Shown in pieces: positions 28,806-36,873 of a DNA stretch of 43,097 nt. The notes beneath the pieces are model-generated. The model made no database searches. It saw nothing but the letters and a program-made list of their open reading frames with translations, and had not been told where the DNA came from. The stretch comes from a virus. Every line of letters begins with the position of its first letter. The first letter of the stretch is position 1. The position numbers and the translations under genes are program-made. The stretch is from the IMG/VR virus record IMGVR_UViG_3300005366_000008, positions 1 to 43,097 of that record. The stretch is one strand, 5' to 3'.

Positions 28806-29170
28806 GCCCGCTACGACCTGTCATCAACATCATCATGTGCCAGCGTGAGCAGGCGGCGCGAGCCTGCCGCTTCATCTACGCCGAGGACCTGGATAAGGTC
28901 AAGGTGTGGACGCCTGGTGGCATGAAGCTCGAGGAGTGGGTGGATCAGGTCGACAAGGAGATCCAGGTGCTGTCCAAGACCAACCTGGTCCACCGCGTCT
29001 TCATGACTGCCGGGCTCCAACGCGAGTTCCGACTTGCGAAGGTCCGCGATGCCGACAAGGAGTCATGGCTGCGGATCGCTCACACGGTCGTCGACGTGTC
29101 GGTCGACCACCAGTCCGTTCAGATCGACACGCTGTCCTCCATCCTCAACCGCCTGGGCTACGACTCATGA
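28802..29170 (+). CDS. Hypothetical protein, 122 aa
   Basis: AGGAGG precedes the ATG at 28802, which overlaps the SWIM gene. The helical, soluble product contains GGMKLEEWVDQVDKEIQVLS and ends SSILNRLGYDS. It overlaps the sigma-like gene as ATGA. Not recognised. Confidence 0.65.
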   Translation: MSPLRPVINIIMCQREQAARACRFIYAEDLDKVKVWTPGGMKLEEWVDQVDKEIQVLSKTNLVHRVFMTAGLQREFRLAKVRDADKESWLRIAHTVVDVSVDHQSVQIDTLSSILNRLGYDS

Positions 29171-30111
29171 CTGCCGCGTATCAACACTCCGAGGTCTTCG
29201 CGCGCCTCAAGAGCACGAAGGAAGTGCTGACCGAGAACTACACCACGTTCCAGCTGCTGACGGTCCTCGATCACTTCATCGAGAACGCGGTGGACCCGAT
29301 CGTCACGGCCTATGCCGACCTGACCGACGTGTACTTCGCGAAAGTCGTGGCCTACCAGTTCACGAACCCCAACACCAAGTGCAGCCGGGGCGACAAGGCT
29401 CAACTGCCGGTCCTCCTGTTCAACGCCGTGACGACCAACGGCCGTCGCAAGCGTGAGCACCAGAAGAAGATGCTGCTGAACCGCGGCCTCTTGTTCGGCC
29501 TGGTCTCGGTCTTCCTCAAGACTGTAAATACATACCGAAGGCTGCATGACCCATGCTTCGAGGTCCCGCGGTCCGCGCGCTTGCTCGGCCAGAAGCTCGC
29601 TGAGGAACGTGCAGGGTCGTCGCATCTCTACGGCGCGATCTCGCAAGCCGAGTACTTCCTGTCGAAGGCCCTGAAGTTCAAGGAGCTGATCGTCCAGAAG
29701 TACACGCGCATGAGCATCATGCAGGCCAAGCGCACGTACCAGGAGGTCGAGTACCAGAAGAACCTGGACGACATCGTGCAGACCTACATGATCTATCTGT
29801 CGAAGGCCATCGACCGCTGCGACAGCCGCAAAGGCGTCCTGACCCAGTACATCCAGTCCTGGTTCTACAGCGCCAAGTCAGAGATCATGAAGAGCGTGGC
29901 GCGTGACAGCCTTCACACGTCCTACGACCAGCTGCTGGAGCTGGGCATGGACGCCCAATCCGTCGGCCCGGACCACACCTACGAAGCCGAACAGTACCTG
30001 TGCGCTGTTGCGCGCAGGCTTGACCCGACCGGAGCTTTCCGGTTTGCCCTGCAGATCCCTGAGTCCTACTCGTCAAAGGACTTGAGGAAGCTGTCCCTTT
30101 TCACTAACTGA
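29167..30111 (+). CDS. Putative divergent sigma factor, 314 aa
   Basis: The protein is almost entirely helical. Around residues 214-240, AIDRCDSRKGVLTQYIQSWF followed by YSAKSEIMKS resembles sigma-70 region 2.3-2.4 (acidic, K/R-G-x-x-x-x-Y-x-x-x-W-x-x-x-x-I). Region 4 is not obvious, as in T4 gp55, which uses only region-2-like contacts. It precedes the SSB, RecA and packaging genes, a fitting place for a late-transcription factor. Alternative: another helical DNA-binding protein. Confidence 0.45.
   Translation: MTAAYQHSEVFARLKSTKEVLTENYTTFQLLTVLDHFIENAVDPIVTAYADLTDVYFAKVVAYQFTNPNTKCSRGDKAQLPVLLFNAVTTNGRRKREHQKKMLLNRGLLFGLVSVFLKTVNTYRRLHDPCFEVPRSARLLGQKLAEERAGSSHLYGAISQAEYFLSKALKFKELIVQKYTRMSIMQAKRTYQEVEYQKNLDDIVQTYMIYLSKAIDRCDSRKGVLTQYIQSWFYSAKSEIMKSVARDSLHTSYDQLLELGMDAQSVGPDHTYEAEQYLCAVARRLDPTGAFRFALQIPESYSSKDLRKLSLFTN
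29521..29530 (+). promoter_or_regulatory. ACTGTAAATA, promoter-like site inside the sigma-like gene
   Basis: TGTAAATA matches the T4 late promoter TATAAATA at seven of eight bases and shares ACTGTAAA with the intergenic motifs. It is coding sequence (Thr-Val-Asn-Thr), so chance is quite possible. If real, it would start transcripts for the downstream SSB gene. Confidence 0.3.
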
Positions 30112-30125
30112 AGAAAGAAGATCAC

Positions 30126-31715
30126 ATGGATCTCGACGACGCAAAGACCAGCGGTGGTTCCGACCGCGCACCGGACGTACCCGATCTGGTCGAGGTCTAC
30201 AAGCTGCCGCCCAAGAAGTGGGTGACCCTGCGGTTCCGCATGGGCATCTTCTCGACGGCCCGCTACTGGATCAAGACCCAGAACAAGCAGGGCAAGGGCA
30301 CGAAGTTCCCGACCGTCTGCCCGTCCTACAACATCGAGACGCAGGAGCGCGACGCCGACAAGTACGACCCGTGGCGTGACGTGCAGCGTGCCGAGTACGA
30401 CCGCGCGCAGGACGGCGAGGTCTCGAAGGAAGAAGCGCGCGAGCAAGCGCATGTCCAGTTCGAGCAGAAGTTCTGGATGCAGGCGATCGTGCGCGGCCTC
30501 CAGAAGACCGAGCCGGCCAAGAAGCCCAAGCACACGAAGAGCGAGCGCGAGACCGGCTTCAAGGACAAGGACAGCGACAGCTGGACGCCGCAGAAGGCCA
30601 TCCGCCTGGGCAAGTCGTTCGCCGACAAGATCAAGAAGCTCAAGGGCCTGAACGTGGTCGAGTCGAAGAGCGGCGCCACCAAGGCGTTCCCGGTCAACGA
30701 CGATCGCTTCGGCTGCGACATCCGCGTGATGTACGACCCGGACGCGGCGCCGGCCGACCAGTACCAGGTGCAGATCGGTGATCGCAAGCGCCTCACCGAG
30801 GAAGAACTCGAGTACCTGGGCCAGGACCTCGAGACCGCGTGCACCAAGGCCATGGAATGCGCCTCCGACAAGGAGATCAAGCGCGACTTCGACTCGTGGG
30901 CCTCGCGGAACAAGATCAAGATCAAGGGCGTGACCGACGCCGGCACTTCGAAGAACTCGAAGAAGAGCCGGGACGACGATGACGGTGACGACGACAACGG
31001 CGATGACGACGACACGCCGAAGAAGTCGAACAAGAAGCAGCCTCCGAAGTCCTCGGGCAAGAAGCGCCAGGACGACGATGACGGTGATGGCGACGACGAC
31101 AACTCGGACGACGGCGATGACTTCGGCGACGACGATGACGACGACACGCCGAAGAAGGGCAGCAAGAACTCGAAGAAGCAACCGCCGAAGTCGAACAAGC
31201 GCGGCCGCGACGACGATGATGGCGACGGGGACGACGACAACTCGGGTGACGACGACGGAGACGGCGACGACTTCGACGACGACGACACGCCGAAGAAGTC
31301 GAACAAGTCGAGCAAGAAGCCGGCCGGCAAGTCGTCGAAGAAGGACGATGACGACGGTGATGGCGACGACGGCGACGACTTCGGTGACGACGATGACGAC
31401 GACACCCCCAAGAAGTCGAACAAGAAGCCGGCCAGCAAGAAGTCCTCGAAGGACGACGACGGTGACGGTGACGACGACTTCGGTGACGACGATGACGACA
31501 AGCCGGCCCCGAAGAAGGGCGGCAAGAGCTCCTCGTCGAAGAAGTCCTCGAAGGACGACGATGACGGTGACGACTTCGACGACGACAACTCGGGCGACGA
31601 CGATGGCGACGGGGACGACGATCCGCCGCCGAAGAAGTCGAACAAGAGCTCGTCTTCCAAGGGCGGCAAGACCTCGTCGAAGCGTTCGTCCAAGGACGAT
31701 GACGACGACTTCTGA
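30126..31715 (+). CDS. gp32-like single-stranded DNA binding protein with a very long charge-alternating tail, 529 aa
   Basis: Residues 1-270 have the look of phage gp32-type SSBs: WVTLRFRMGIFSTARYWIKT near the N-terminus, CPSYN, and a helical C-terminal part. From about residue 275 to the end, roughly ten Asp-rich blocks (DDDDGDGDDDN-like) alternate with Lys/Ser/Pro-rich blocks (TPKKSNKKQPPKSS-like). The final residues DDDDDF resemble the acidic tip of SSB tails, which recruits partners. The tail is far longer than normal and must be disordered. A perfect terminator follows. The ribosome binding site is weak. Confidence 0.75.
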   Translation: MDLDDAKTSGGSDRAPDVPDLVEVYKLPPKKWVTLRFRMGIFSTARYWIKTQNKQGKGTKFPTVCPSYNIETQERDADKYDPWRDVQRAEYDRAQDGEVSKEEAREQAHVQFEQKFWMQAIVRGLQKTEPAKKPKHTKSERETGFKDKDSDSWTPQKAIRLGKSFADKIKKLKGLNVVESKSGATKAFPVNDDRFGCDIRVMYDPDAAPADQYQVQIGDRKRLTEEELEYLGQDLETACTKAMECASDKEIKRDFDSWASRNKIKIKGVTDAGTSKNSKKSRDDDDGDDDNGDDDDTPKKSNKKQPPKSSGKKRQDDDDGDGDDDNSDDGDDFGDDDDDDTPKKGSKNSKKQPPKSNKRGRDDDDGDGDDDNSGDDDGDGDDFDDDDTPKKSNKSSKKPAGKSSKKDDDDGDGDDGDDFGDDDDDDTPKKSNKKPASKKSSKDDDGDGDDDFGDDDDDKPAPKKGGKSSSSKKSSKDDDDGDDFDDDNSGDDDGDGDDDPPPKKSNKSSSSKGGKTSSKRSSKDDDDDF

Positions 31716-31735
31716 GCCACAGCAGCTCTGACGCA

Positions 31736-31769
31736 AGGGCCACGGGATCCAGGTCCCGTGGCCCTTTTT
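31736..31769 (+). terminator. Rho-independent terminator
   Basis: AGGGCCACGGGA pairs perfectly with TCCCGTGGCCCT (12 bp) around TCCAGG, followed by five T. It ends the SSB transcript 20 bases after the stop. Confidence 0.95.
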
Positions 31770-31792
31770 CGCTTTGCACCACAGGAAACTAC

Positions 31793-33382
31793 ATGGCCCC
31801 CAAGAAAGCTACCCCATCCGCGAAGAAGATCGCGGAGAAGGCGATCGCCAATGCGAAGGACAAGAACTTCGACAGGAAGGTCGCGAAGGACGTGAAGAAC
31901 ATCGAGACCCGGGTCAAGTCGACGCTGAAGAAGGTTGCGGCCGACTCGGACGACGAGAAATCCTCGAAGAGGCCCAAGCTGGACCTTCTCGCCCTCTACA
32001 GCGACACGATGGACGTGATCGCCAAGCGCCAGGGCTTCGAGGCTTCGTCGCTGGACGTCGCGCCTCCGATGAGCACGTCCCTGCTGTCCATCGACATGAT
32101 CCTCGGCGGCGGCGTCCGGGCTTGCATGCTGACCGGCGCAGGCAACGAGCAGTGCGCAAAGACCACGCTGGCTCTCGTCGGCATGGCTGCCGCCATCAAG
32201 GAGGAGATCCCGATCATCGCCTTCGTCGACTACGAGGGCTCCACCAAGAACTCCAAGCCCTACGTGGCGTCGATCCTCAAGGGCGCCGGCGTCAACATGA
32301 CGGTCGACCAGGTCTTCGGCAAGAAGGACAAGGCAACCGGCCGGTGGGTTGTCCCACCGCGCGTGCGCTATCGCTCGGAGACCATCCTCGAGCGCTTCTA
32401 CGAGTGGCTGGGCGCCCTGCTGCGCGAGCTGCCGGACAAGCGCTTCGTCGAGAACAAGTGGTGGCTGATCTTCGAGGACGACAAGAAGAAGGGCACGCGG
32501 CTCAAGCTGGGCGATCGCATCGACCAGAGCATGACGCGCAAGTACGGCAACGGCCTGTGGGTCGAAGCACCGAACGACAAGATGCAAGGCATCATCTTCC
32601 TCGACTCCTACACGGCGATGAACCCGGCCGTCAAGGACGAGGAGGACATCAGCAACCAGCTGTCCGTCAAGGCCTCGGCGTTCTCGAAGCAGCTGGAGCG
32701 CGTCAAGGGTCGCATGGCCGACAAGATGGTCACCATCTGGGGCCTGAACCACCTGCGCTCGAACCCGATGGCCATGTACGGCCCGAAGGAAGACGAGAAG
32801 GGCGGCAACGCGCTCAAGCAGTTCTCGGACGTGCGCCTCCGCCAGACCTCGCGTTCCCTGTCGGCCGCTCCTTTCTCCCCGAAGGCGGACAAGAACTACA
32901 ACTACAACGAGACGGAGCCGTCGGTCGAGTTCAAGGGAACGATGGACGTGTATCGCTACGTCCACGTCAAGGCCATCAAGAACAAGCTGTGGACCCCGAA
33001 CCGCGAGACGTTCATCCGCATCTGGGTCGAGGACGGCAACGGCAAGGCGCGTGGCATCTGCCCGGTGTTCGACACGATCCAGTTCCTCAAGGACACGGGC
33101 CAGCTGATCGGCAAGCGCACCGGCTTCAAGCTGAACCTCGGCGACCTGGGCGTGTCCAAGCCGATGACCTGGGGCGACATCAAGCTCTGGGTTCTCGGCG
33201 AGAAGGAGGACAAGATCGCCATGTCCAAGAAGGCCGGCTACGCGCCGATGGACCTGCGGAAATACTGCTTCAAGCAGATCAAGTCCGAGGTCGCCGAGGA
33301 CAAGTACGTGGCGGCGGCCAAGCAGCAGGACGCGAAGCGCGCCGAGCGTGAGATCGACAGCGATGGAGGTGACGACGAATGA
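31793..33382 (+). CDS. RecA/UvsX-like recombinase, 529 aa
   Basis: After a Lys-rich N-terminal extension (about 60 residues) the RecA core follows: SLLSIDMILGGGV (98-108), Walker A GAGNEQCAKTT (115-125, with Ala for the usual Gly before Lys), VDYEGS (144-149, catalytic Glu), Walker B IIFLDS (266-271), NHLRSN (318-323), and KGGNALKQFSDVRL (335-348) matching the RecA GGNALKFYASVRL region. It would form filaments on ssDNA for recombination-dependent replication and repair. CAGGA precedes the ATG at 31793. Confidence 0.9.
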   Translation: MAPKKATPSAKKIAEKAIANAKDKNFDRKVAKDVKNIETRVKSTLKKVAADSDDEKSSKRPKLDLLALYSDTMDVIAKRQGFEASSLDVAPPMSTSLLSIDMILGGGVRACMLTGAGNEQCAKTTLALVGMAAAIKEEIPIIAFVDYEGSTKNSKPYVASILKGAGVNMTVDQVFGKKDKATGRWVVPPRVRYRSETILERFYEWLGALLRELPDKRFVENKWWLIFEDDKKKGTRLKLGDRIDQSMTRKYGNGLWVEAPNDKMQGIIFLDSYTAMNPAVKDEEDISNQLSVKASAFSKQLERVKGRMADKMVTIWGLNHLRSNPMAMYGPKEDEKGGNALKQFSDVRLRQTSRSLSAAPFSPKADKNYNYNETEPSVEFKGTMDVYRYVHVKAIKNKLWTPNRETFIRIWVEDGNGKARGICPVFDTIQFLKDTGQLIGKRTGFKLNLGDLGVSKPMTWGDIKLWVLGEKEDKIAMSKKAGYAPMDLRKYCFKQIKSEVAEDKYVAAAKQQDAKRAEREIDSDGGDDE

Positions 33383-34068
33383 ACGACGAGGAGACGCCCA
33401 AGGAGACACCGGCAGGTGCTCCACAGGCTCTCCTGGACCAGGAGGATGAGTTCACCAAGAGCCTCCTCCAGGTTGCGTACACCGACCCGACGAGTCCCAA
33501 GGCAACAGCCAAGGGCTCCCGGTTCGGGAAGCGCAACTCGAAATTCTGGTTCCAGGTCGAGTCGATCGAGGAAGAAGTCAAGCGCCGCAAGGCGCAGTTC
33601 AAGCCCAAGGTGCTGGAACACGTGGACGAGGCGATCGAGAGTCGCCTCAAACCTTTCAAGGACGAATTTCCGAGGGAACTCCGCGCCAACATCAACGCTG
33701 TTCGCGAGTTCTTCCTGAAGGAGGTGGCACCGCTTACGGTCGCGGCGTCGGCTGGAACCTCGCAGGCGCGTGAAGTCGTCGAGCGCCTCATGAAGACGAA
33801 GGTCGACACGTCGGTGCTCTCGCGCTTCGAGAACATGGTGGGGCGTGCGGCGGTGATCAAGATGGGGCTCTACGTCCTAGAGTATTTTCATCTCCCGCCG
33901 GAACATCTTTCTGCCCTGTTCGGTGGGAACGTGCATCAACAAGACGGAGAGCTCCAGCAGGTGCTGAAGATGCTGGCCGAGATGCAGCGTGACATGAAGA
34001 AGCAGAAGATCACACCACAAGGTGAACTGAATGTCGTCCCGAAACGAAATCGAGCGCCGCGTCGCTGA
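33379..34068 (+). CDS. Hypothetical protein, 229 aa, between RecA and TerL
   Basis: GGAGGTGA, inside the end of recA, precedes the ATG at 33379. The product is helical and charged, with QVESIEEEVKRRKAQFKPK, and ends in a basic tail (PKRNRAPRR). It overlaps TerL by 38 bases. The position would suit a small terminase subunit, and helical content fits, but no DNA-binding motif is clear. Confidence 0.75.
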   Translation: MNDEETPKETPAGAPQALLDQEDEFTKSLLQVAYTDPTSPKATAKGSRFGKRNSKFWFQVESIEEEVKRRKAQFKPKVLEHVDEAIESRLKPFKDEFPRELRANINAVREFFLKEVAPLTVAASAGTSQAREVVERLMKTKVDTSVLSRFENMVGRAAVIKMGLYVLEYFHLPPEHLSALFGGNVHQQDGELQQVLKMLAEMQRDMKKQKITPQGELNVVPKRNRAPRR

Positions 34069-36169
34069 AATGTTCCCAGGGCTGATGCCCGCAGGCACGC
34101 CTGCACCCAAGGCTCGTCCTGGCGAACCTGCTCCTCACATCGCCGATGAGATCGTCACCGACTCGGGCATCGTCATGCCGTCCGGTCGCGTCATCGGCGG
34201 TGATCAGGAGCTGGACATCATCAAGCTGATGAACGAGTCGAAGGACCCGGACACTGGCTTGCTCCGTGACTTGAAGATCGACGATCGCGATCTCAGCAAC
34301 GCGGCCAACTACCTCGACTTCTCCTACCGCATCATCGGGAAGGACGCACATCCGCCGTGGATGATCCAGATGTGGATCGGCCTCATGCTGTTCGGCGAGG
34401 TCTGCCCTGTCTGCTCCAACAAGAAGTGGCTGAACCTGGAGTGGTTCGTCGACCACGTCCCGAAGGATCGTCCTTCGGAAGACATCGAGGAAGGCCTAGT
34501 CCTCCTCCGGCACGGGAAGTGCCCGAAGTGCAAGCGTCTCAAGTGGGACCTCATCGAGAACCACGGGCTCAACAACTACGTGGAGCTCGTGAACGTGCTG
34601 GGACAGCGGAGCGGCAAGAGCTCGAGCGCAGCCCACTACGGGACGTACCACGCCCATCGGATGCTCAAGTTCCCGCGCCTCGCGGACTTGACCAATGCGA
34701 TGCAGAAGTCCACCGAGCTGACCACCACGTTTGTCAGCCTGACGTACGCCAAGGCCATCGGCGTGCTGTGGACCCCATACCACCGCCTCATCATGGCGTC
34801 GTCCTGGTTCAAGCAGTATCGTGAGATGCTGGACTACTACTCCAAGAAGTACGGCATGGAGCTGTACCGGATCAAGGACGAGTACATCAAGTGGTATCAC
34901 AAGGGCCTGATGGCCTACCCCTCCGGACCGAAGTCGACCACCCTTCGCGGTGACACGCGTATCGCCGCGTTCATCGACGAGCTGGGTCTGTTCCCGCTGC
35001 CGACCGGCAACGACGAGGAAGACGAGCAGAGCGAACGCGCCAACGCGGACGAAGCGCACAAGTCGCTGACCAACAGCCTGGTCACGGTGCAGTCCATCCA
35101 ACTCGAACTGCTGAAGCAGGGCAAGAACTGCCCGCCGGCGGTCATGCTGGGCGTCTCGTCGCCGATCTCGATCCGCGACAAGGTCATGCGTCGCCTCGCC
35201 GACTCGCGCACTCCGGAAGGCAAACGCTTCATCCTCGGCGTGAATCTGCCGACGTGGGCCGTCAACCCCACGATCCACCGGGACACGCCCATCATCACGC
35301 TGGCCTACGCGTCGAACGCGGAGAAGGCGGAGCGTGACTTCGGCGCGAACCCGCCGCGTGTCCACCGGACCTTCATGGCCCACACGCAGGTCCCGCTCAA
35401 GATCTGGACGGGCAAGAACAGCCACAGCCTGACCTACCACTACGACCAGCCTGGCCTCCTCTACGGGAAGCTCCGTCAGTTCTACGCGCCGCGCTACCCG
35501 TCGCTGGTCACCATCGACGCCGGTCACTCCAACAACTCGTTCACGCTGACCGGAGCCCACTTCGACTTCGACAAGCAGCGCTCCAAGGTCTCGACGATCA
35601 TCGAGATCATGACGCACGACGAGCGGAAGATCGACTTCAACATGGTGTACGAGCACGTGATCCTGCCGATCCTCAAGCAGTTGAACGCCGTGGCGCTCGT
35701 GGCTGACCAGTGGCAATCGCTGGACATCCTGAGCCGCGCGCGTGCCGACATGGGGCAGGTCATGATCAACGGCAAGCTGAAGGATCGTTGCCTGACGACC
35801 CAGTACAGCCCGCGCCGCAAGGACTTCGACTCGCTGGTTGCCATGCTGGAGAACGGGTCGATGGAGCTGCCATTCATCAGCGAAGCCGATTACGAGGACG
35901 TGAAGTCCAACTACATCGACTTCAAGACGCTGCGCGACCAACCAGTGAAGCACCTGCTGCTCCAGATGCTGACCGTCACCGACCTCGGCGAAGGCAAGTG
36001 CCCCACCAAGGGTCCTGGCTTCACAGACGACATCTTCCGCGCGCTGGTTCTCCAGACGAAGATGCACGATCCGAAGGTGATGGAACGGCTGATCGAGGCC
36101 AACACGTCCTACGCTGCCGAGCGCCGGGCGATGCCGATGGGTCACTTCATCGGACGTTCCGGCTTCTGA
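34031..36169 (+). CDS. Terminase large subunit with zinc-ribbon insertion, 712 aa
   Basis: The packaging ATPase has Walker A GQRSGKSS (191-198) and Walker B AAFIDE (D316, E317). The C-terminal RNase H-like nuclease has SLVTIDAGHSNN (D496), VALVADQW (D559) and GFTDDIFRAL near residue 680. Between the N-terminus and Walker A are CPVC (125-128) and CPKC (164-167), a likely zinc ribbon not usual in TerL. It drives DNA into the prohead and cuts genome ends. AAGGTGA precedes the ATG at 34031. Confidence 0.9.
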   Translation: MSSRNEIERRVAEMFPGLMPAGTPAPKARPGEPAPHIADEIVTDSGIVMPSGRVIGGDQELDIIKLMNESKDPDTGLLRDLKIDDRDLSNAANYLDFSYRIIGKDAHPPWMIQMWIGLMLFGEVCPVCSNKKWLNLEWFVDHVPKDRPSEDIEEGLVLLRHGKCPKCKRLKWDLIENHGLNNYVELVNVLGQRSGKSSSAAHYGTYHAHRMLKFPRLADLTNAMQKSTELTTTFVSLTYAKAIGVLWTPYHRLIMASSWFKQYREMLDYYSKKYGMELYRIKDEYIKWYHKGLMAYPSGPKSTTLRGDTRIAAFIDELGLFPLPTGNDEEDEQSERANADEAHKSLTNSLVTVQSIQLELLKQGKNCPPAVMLGVSSPISIRDKVMRRLADSRTPEGKRFILGVNLPTWAVNPTIHRDTPIITLAYASNAEKAERDFGANPPRVHRTFMAHTQVPLKIWTGKNSHSLTYHYDQPGLLYGKLRQFYAPRYPSLVTIDAGHSNNSFTLTGAHFDFDKQRSKVSTIIEIMTHDERKIDFNMVYEHVILPILKQLNAVALVADQWQSLDILSRARADMGQVMINGKLKDRCLTTQYSPRRKDFDSLVAMLENGSMELPFISEADYEDVKSNYIDFKTLRDQPVKHLLLQMLTVTDLGEGKCPTKGPGFTDDIFRALVLQTKMHDPKVMERLIEANTSYAAERRAMPMGHFIGRSGF

Positions 36170-36186
36170 TTCCTGCGAGGCGACCG

Positions 36187-36197
36187 TAATTTTATGG
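36187..36197 (+). promoter_or_regulatory. TAATTTTATGG motif ahead of the RuvC-like gene
   Basis: This AT-rich island in GC-rich sequence lies 20 bases before the start at 36217. Only one base differs from CAATTTTATGG at 41465. GACC/GGTC flanks it, and GATAGGATAG follows. It may be a second phage promoter class or an RNA-level signal. Confidence 0.4.
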
Positions 36198-36216
36198 TCA
36201 CACGATAGGATAGACC

Positions 36217-36873
36217 ATGGCGAAGTCCAAGAAAAAGGCACCCAAGCCAAACACACCATACAGGATGCCGCGAGTTCTCGAGGGGTCTCCGGAGAAGCTC
36301 GTCCTCTCCATGGACCCTGGGTCTCGCAACTTCGGCATCGCGCTCGTCGGCCTCGAAGGAGGCAAGCCCAGGTGCTACATGAACTCGGTCATGATGCGTC
36401 CGGTGAACACGCTCGTCAACTTCGAGCGCGCGTCCCGGAACTTCGCGATCGAGATCGCCGGCTGGATGCAGCACAAGCCCAACGGCATGATCGCTGAACG
36501 ATTCCAGACGCGGGGCAACGGTGGCCCGCTCATCGAACAGGTGAGCTGCATGCTGGGCATCCTCCGAGGCACGTACCCGGACACGTCGATCAAGCTGACC
36601 ATCGCGTCGGCCTGGAAGAACTCGATGAACCGTCGGTTCGCTGACGAGTTCCGAGGACATGCCCTGTACGCCAACGAGAAAGGCGAGTTCGATCTTCGCC
36701 AGGTCTACGACCACATCGACGTTCAACCTCACCAGCTCGACGCTTCTCTGATCGGTATCTACGGTCTGGAGCAAGGGCTGGGTCTCGACATCGACTTCGA
36801 CTTGCACGAGTGGATCATGCAAGTCGAGGCGAGTTCCCTCATCGGTTTGCGAAAGCGCAGGAGCAGCAAATGA
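36217..36873 (+). CDS. RuvC-like Holliday-junction resolvase, 218 aa
   Basis: The RNase H-fold residues are in place: LSMDPGSRNFGIAL (D33), MIAERFQTRG (E94), and QPHQLDASLIGIYG (H172, D175). These are the three acidic positions plus the His typical of RuvC-type enzymes. Phages use them to resolve branched replicated DNA before packaging, which suits its place next to TerL. The basic N-terminus (AKSKKKAPK) may bind DNA. Confidence 0.85.
   Translation: MAKSKKKAPKPNTPYRMPRVLEGSPEKLVLSMDPGSRNFGIALVGLEGGKPRCYMNSVMMRPVNTLVNFERASRNFAIEIAGWMQHKPNGMIAERFQTRGNGGPLIEQVSCMLGILRGTYPDTSIKLTIASAWKNSMNRRFADEFRGHALYANEKGEFDLRQVYDHIDVQPHQLDASLIGIYGLEQGLGLDIDFDLHEWIMQVEASSLIGLRKRRSSK

Noticed and set aside
30326-33424. 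A 1032-codon open frame on the minus strand across SSB and RecA
   Set aside because: It mirrors the third codon position of the Asp/Lys repeats and of recA. High GC leaves long antisense frames open; the product is low-complexity Ser/Arg and has no start signal.
33379-34068. Calling this gene the small terminase subunit
   Set aside because: Position fits, but no helix-turn-helix or family motif is visible, so I leave it hypothetical.
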